6,570 bases of DNA. It comes from Deltaproteobacteria bacterium (lineage in GTDB: Bacteria; Desulfobacterota; Syntrophia; Syntrophales; Smithellaceae). The notes beneath the pieces were generated by a model. It made no database searches. It was given only the letters and a program-made list of their open reading frames with translations, and was not told where the DNA came from. The position numbers and the translations under genes are program-made. The stretch is taken from NCBI GenBank assembly GCA_019136325.1, contig JAGVUJ010000278.1, positions 1 through 6,570 on the forward strand, written 5' to 3'. Each line of letters begins with the position of its first letter. The first letter of the stretch is position 1. Below are positions 5,275 through 6,570 of this stretch, in pieces.

Positions 5275-5468
5275 TGCTTTCCCTCCATATATTGTCTGTT
5301 TTTTGTTCCACGTGGCCGCCCGATCCGCAAATTTTCCCGGCGATCCCATGCTTTGCTGTGGCACGCAGGGCAAACGGAAGGGCGCTTCGATTTCCCTTCC
5401 TTGTCCAATTTGGGAAACCACCTGTGACCGCACCGGACGCATTTTTTCTGTGAAAGGGTGATTTCCAT
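5271..5468 (-). CDS. Zinc-ribbon protein with basic GRPRG tail (65 aa)
   Basis: A compact zinc ribbon is formed by C10-x2-C13 (KCVRCGHRW) and C33-x2-C36 (VCPACHSKAWD). This matches the common 'C..CGh.W.p......P..CP.C.s..W' pattern of small phage and prokaryotic zinc-ribbon proteins. It is followed by a basic tail (43-58) containing GRPRGTKN, an AT-hook-like core that could contact DNA. A DNA-binding or accessory regulatory role is therefore plausible but inferred. The ATG at 5468 directly follows the upstream TAA (5471-5469), and the ribosome site AGGAGG (5482-5477) lies inside the upstream gene at 8-base spacing. The C-terminus overlaps the next start (ATGA). This small gene is the middle member of a coupled trio. 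Confidence 0.82.
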   Translation of the reverse strand: MEITLSQKKCVRCGHRWFPKLDKEGKSKRPSVCPACHSKAWDRRENLRIGRPRGTKNRQYMEGKQ

Positions 5469-5888
5469 TTATGCAACCTCCTGTCTGGCTTCGTCAATCG
5501 CCCGGCAAAGAGCGTTGTTCATCTGGGCATTGGCTCTAACCTCTTCAAGCGTCAATCCGAGGCTTCGGAGCGTGTCGGTCAAATCCCAAGTGTAGCAGTA
5601 TTCGTGATTGCTTAACTCATAAGAAAACATCTGAAACAAATAATCGTCGTTTTTTCGTGCTTCAGCTTCTTCAGCGTGAATCCGGTCAAACATGGCGCCG
5701 AAAGCGTCAGCATCCGATTTTCTGATGAATCCGCCGCCGCCTGTGCTGCAAATCTTCGAGGTGTCCTTTACGTCGAATCCTAGCTTTTCCATCCCCTCTT
5801 TGAACTGCTCATTGTTAAAGGCGAATGCCATTGGGAATGCTTCAACTTCTTTCTGGTGTCTGTCTTTCATTTCCAAATATGTTTCCAT
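5469..5888 (-). CDS. Uncharacterised phage protein, 'LEMKDRHQKEVEAFPMAFAF' family (139 aa)
   Basis: The N-terminus (METYLEMKDRHQKEVEAFPMAF) and the mid segments FNNEQFKEGMEKLGF, GGGGFIRKSDADAFGAMFDR and FQMFSYELSNHEYCYTWDLTDTL match a widespread but uncharacterised phage family that I recall under a DUF7659-type label (not verified). The conserved 'YEL.NHE..YT.D.TD.L..LG' at about 90-111 includes His, Glu and Asp residues that could form an active site, but no known catalytic motif is met. The protein looks soluble and mixed alpha/beta, with an N-terminal amphipathic helix. The start uses AAAGG (5900-5896) with 7-base spacing. It is separated from the upstream gene by 51 bases and abuts the zinc-ribbon gene, whose ribosome site lies in its last codons. 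Confidence 0.85.
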   Translation of the reverse strand: METYLEMKDRHQKEVEAFPMAFAFNNEQFKEGMEKLGFDVKDTSKICSTGGGGFIRKSDADAFGAMFDRIHAEEAEARKNDDYLFQMFSYELSNHEYCYTWDLTDTLRSLGLTLEEVRANAQMNNALCRAIDEARQEVA

Positions 5889-5939
5889 TTTCTTACCTTT
5901 CCGCCCGTCGAGCCGATAGCACAGCCGGTGAGTTAATGG

Positions 5940-6146
5940 TTATTTTGATAATCTTTCCGCGTCATCAATAGTCTGGAAATGCGGATTATTATAACCGTAT
6001 TTTTCCGCCCATAATGCAGCGCGTTTAGTTTTAAACGGGCCGGTAACTGCATAATATAATTTGCCGTGGCTTTCGTGTGTTGGCAATTTATTAGATTGGA
6101 AAGCCTGAAGTTTGCCACCTCTTAAATGCCCTATGTAGTATTTCAT
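5940..6146 (-). CDS. Small phage protein with 'GPFKTKRAA..A..YGYNNPH.QT' motif (68 aa)
   Basis: The C-terminal half (residues 36-67, GPFKTKRAALWAEKYGYNNPHFQTIDDAERLSK without its first residues) carries the signature of a small phage family widespread in tailed phages. In these proteins 'GPFkTkrgA...A.yG.NNPh.qtv.dAErl' is the conserved core. The N-terminal half (MKYYIGHLRGGKLQAFQS) is beta-like. Function is unknown; the fold is probably a small alpha/beta unit. The start at 6146 is fixed by AAGGAGG (6160-6154) with 7-base spacing. It is the promoter-proximal gene of the leftward block, just downstream of a TATAAT at 6179-6174, and is therefore likely to be expressed first. Confidence 0.88.
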   Translation of the reverse strand: MKYYIGHLRGGKLQAFQSNKLPTHESHGKLYYAVTGPFKTKRAALWAEKYGYNNPHFQTIDDAERLSK

Positions 6147-6173
6147 TTTGTTGCCTCCTTGCGTTTATTTGCC

Positions 6174-6179
6174 ATTATA
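6174..6179 (-). promoter_or_regulatory. Candidate leftward promoter (-10 box TATAAT)
   Basis: On the minus strand, TATAAT is read at 6179-6174, 27 bases upstream of the ATG at 6146, which puts transcription start near the ribosome site. The -35 position at 17-base spacing (6202-6197) reads GAAATG, a poor match, so an activator or another -35 contact may be needed. Only the -10 is well supported. Confidence 0.4.
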
Positions 6180-6203
6180 CAGAGCAACATCAATGCCATT
6201 TCA

Positions 6204-6239
6204 TTAAATCAAGCAAAATAAATTATTTAATCAAGTAAA
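6204..6239 (+). repeat. Pair of 14-base direct repeats, 22 bases apart
   Basis: TTAAATCAAGCAAA (6204-6217) and TTTAATCAAGTAAA (6226-6239) agree at 12 of 14 positions, and both lie just upstream of the leftward promoter. A 22-base period is about two helical turns, so two protein-binding sites on one face are plausible. Confidence 0.5.
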
Positions 6240-6390
6240 TCAATTACATATAAGCGATAGTGATTTATTGGCAAAAATAAACAAAACCGCTAAAATAGCA
6301 CAAAAATGAACCGTGATTATAGGCAAACAGGGAATAACGTTTTTAATATCAATAAGTTAATGCATGTTACATAAATGTTCAGCAAATGCT

Positions 6391-6449
6391 CAAAATAGAC
6401 AAATATGTTCCATCGCTATCCACAGGCAGGGGCAAAATAGACACATATG
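6391..6449 (+). repeat. 17-base direct repeat (one mismatch), 42 bases apart
   Basis: CAAAATAGACAAATATG (6391-6407) and CAAAATAGACACATATG (6433-6449) differ at one base. The 42-base offset is four helical turns. The second copy is extended upstream by GG to GGCAAAATAGAC, linking it to the other GGCAAA words in this region. Confidence 0.7.
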
Positions 6450-6515
6450 CGAGTGTGTAAAATTTACCACAAATATGGCAAAATACCATTCCCTTATACA
6501 AGATGTTGTGCATAT
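6416..6515. other. Cluster of DnaA-box-like sites
   Basis: Against TTWTNCACA, TTTTACACA is an exact match on the minus strand at 6462-6454. CTATCCACA (6416-6424, +), TTTACCACA (6463-6471, +) and the minus-strand word at 6515-6507 (plus strand TGTGCATAT) each differ by one base. They alternate with the GGCAAA words. AT-rich DNA produces such words by chance, so this is suggestive only. Confidence 0.35.
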
Positions 6516-6518
6516 AAT
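6513..6518 (+). promoter_or_regulatory. Candidate rightward promoter (-10 box TATAAT)
   Basis: A perfect TATAAT lies 38 bases upstream of the ATG at 6557 and leaves room for a 5' leader carrying AGGAGGGA (6543-6550). At 17-base spacing the -35 position (6490-6495) reads TCCCTT, a poor match. The -10 is immediately followed by a GGCAAA word at 6521, so a bound protein there could block transcription. Confidence 0.45.
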
Positions 6519-6556
6519 AGGGCAAACTACAAGATACAGTGCAGGAGGGACAAAAA

Positions 6557-6570
6557 ATGAGGCTATTAAA
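6557..6570 (+). CDS. Start of a rightward gene (partial, MRLLK...)
   Basis: An ATG at 6557 with an excellent ribosome site (AGGAGGGA, 6543-6550, 6-base spacing) opens MRLL and runs off the window. The product cannot be identified from four codons. Its divergent position next to a repeat-rich control region makes a regulator or replication initiator a reasonable guess, but nothing in the visible codons tests this. Confidence 0.6.

Larger units (their letters stand above)
6147..6556. promoter_or_regulatory. Divergent control region, candidate origin or multi-site operator
   Basis: About 410 bases separate the leftward block from a rightward gene. No credible coding sequence lies here: the two short ATG frames at 6306 and 6386 lack ribosome sites. 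The region is AT-rich, especially 6200-6400. GGCAAA words occur at 6270, 6322, 6431, 6477 and 6521 on the plus strand and once on the minus strand (6173-6168). Several DnaA-box-like words are clustered at 6416-6515. Both ends have a TATAAT. The layout fits a phage origin, a repressor operator region, or both. Confidence 0.5.

Noticed and set aside
5275..5442. Longer N-terminus for the IAAAPELLDALK protein
   Set aside because: It runs antiparallel to nothing but lies entirely inside the zinc-ribbon gene in another frame; the ATG at 5274 has GGAGGG and an ATGA junction.
5153..5461. Plus-strand frames opposite the IAAAPELL and zinc-ribbon genes
   Set aside because: The minus-strand genes have ribosome sites and conserved motifs; the plus-strand products have neither.
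6306..6374. 22-codon plus-strand ORF (MNRDYRQTGN...) in the control region
   Set aside because: There is no Shine-Dalgarno upstream, unlike every accepted gene in the window.
6386..6460. 24-codon ORF spanning both 17-base repeats in frame
   Set aside because: The in-frame repeat (KIDKY/KIDTY) drew attention, but there is no ribosome site, and the 42-base offset is also explained by helical phasing.
1..6570. tRNA genes, CRISPR arrays, insertion sequences
   Set aside because: No cloverleaf-like sequence, regularly spaced identical repeats or transposase-like ORF was seen in reading both strands.

Overview
The window looks like a piece of the early or accessory region of a tailed bacteriophage or prophage. 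The evidence is tightly packed small genes with strong Shine-Dalgarno sequences (GGAGGG-like), frequent ATGA or longer overlaps, and several protein families known mainly from phages: a short SSB, a DUF3310-type protein, an 'IAAAPELLDALK' protein, a 'GPFKTKRAA...YGYNNPHFQT' protein and many small zinc ribbons. The sigma70-like -10 boxes, DnaA-box-like words and Shine-Dalgarno sites indicate a bacterial host. No integrase, terminase, tRNA or host gene is present, so neither the host genus nor phage versus prophage can be decided.

Rightward block (1-4339, + strand): the tail of an unidentified gene; a small coiled-coil protein (GTG start); a zinc-ribbon protein; a calcineurin-like phosphoesterase with an unusual Cys at the first metal position; a HExxH zincin-like protein; a second zinc-ribbon protein; a second, canonical phosphoesterase; a zinc-ribbon protein of the 'SVDGG' type; a hypothetical 'KYVPLGYQWEGFP' protein; a small acidic protein; a DUF3310-like protein; a Cys-rich protein built from two tandem half-sites; and ssb. 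Nearly every gene touches or overlaps the next up to about 2967, which suggests one operon. A 69-base gap follows before a second overlapping trio, then a 97-base gap before ssb.

Convergent junction (4340-4587): no conventional gene, but three strong inverted repeats and a possible 16-codon minus-strand ORF with an excellent ribosome binding site. This is where the rightward and leftward transcripts meet.

Leftward block (6146-4588, - strand): five small phage genes: the GPFKTKRAA protein, a 139-residue phage protein, a zinc-ribbon protein with a basic GRPRG tail, the IAAAPELLDALK protein and a 94-residue protein with an acidic tail. Three of them are directly coupled (stop/start contact at 5469/5468 and 5274/5271).

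Control region (6147-6556): about 410 AT-rich bases between divergent genes. Each side has a perfect TATAAT but no good -35. Within it are repeated GGCAAA-type words spaced 42-46 bases apart over the last 140 bases, a 17-base near-perfect direct repeat, a 14-base repeat pair and interleaved DnaA-box-like sites. It is the best candidate here for a replication origin and/or a multi-site operator. The first codons of a rightward gene (MRLLK...) start at 6557 and run off the window.
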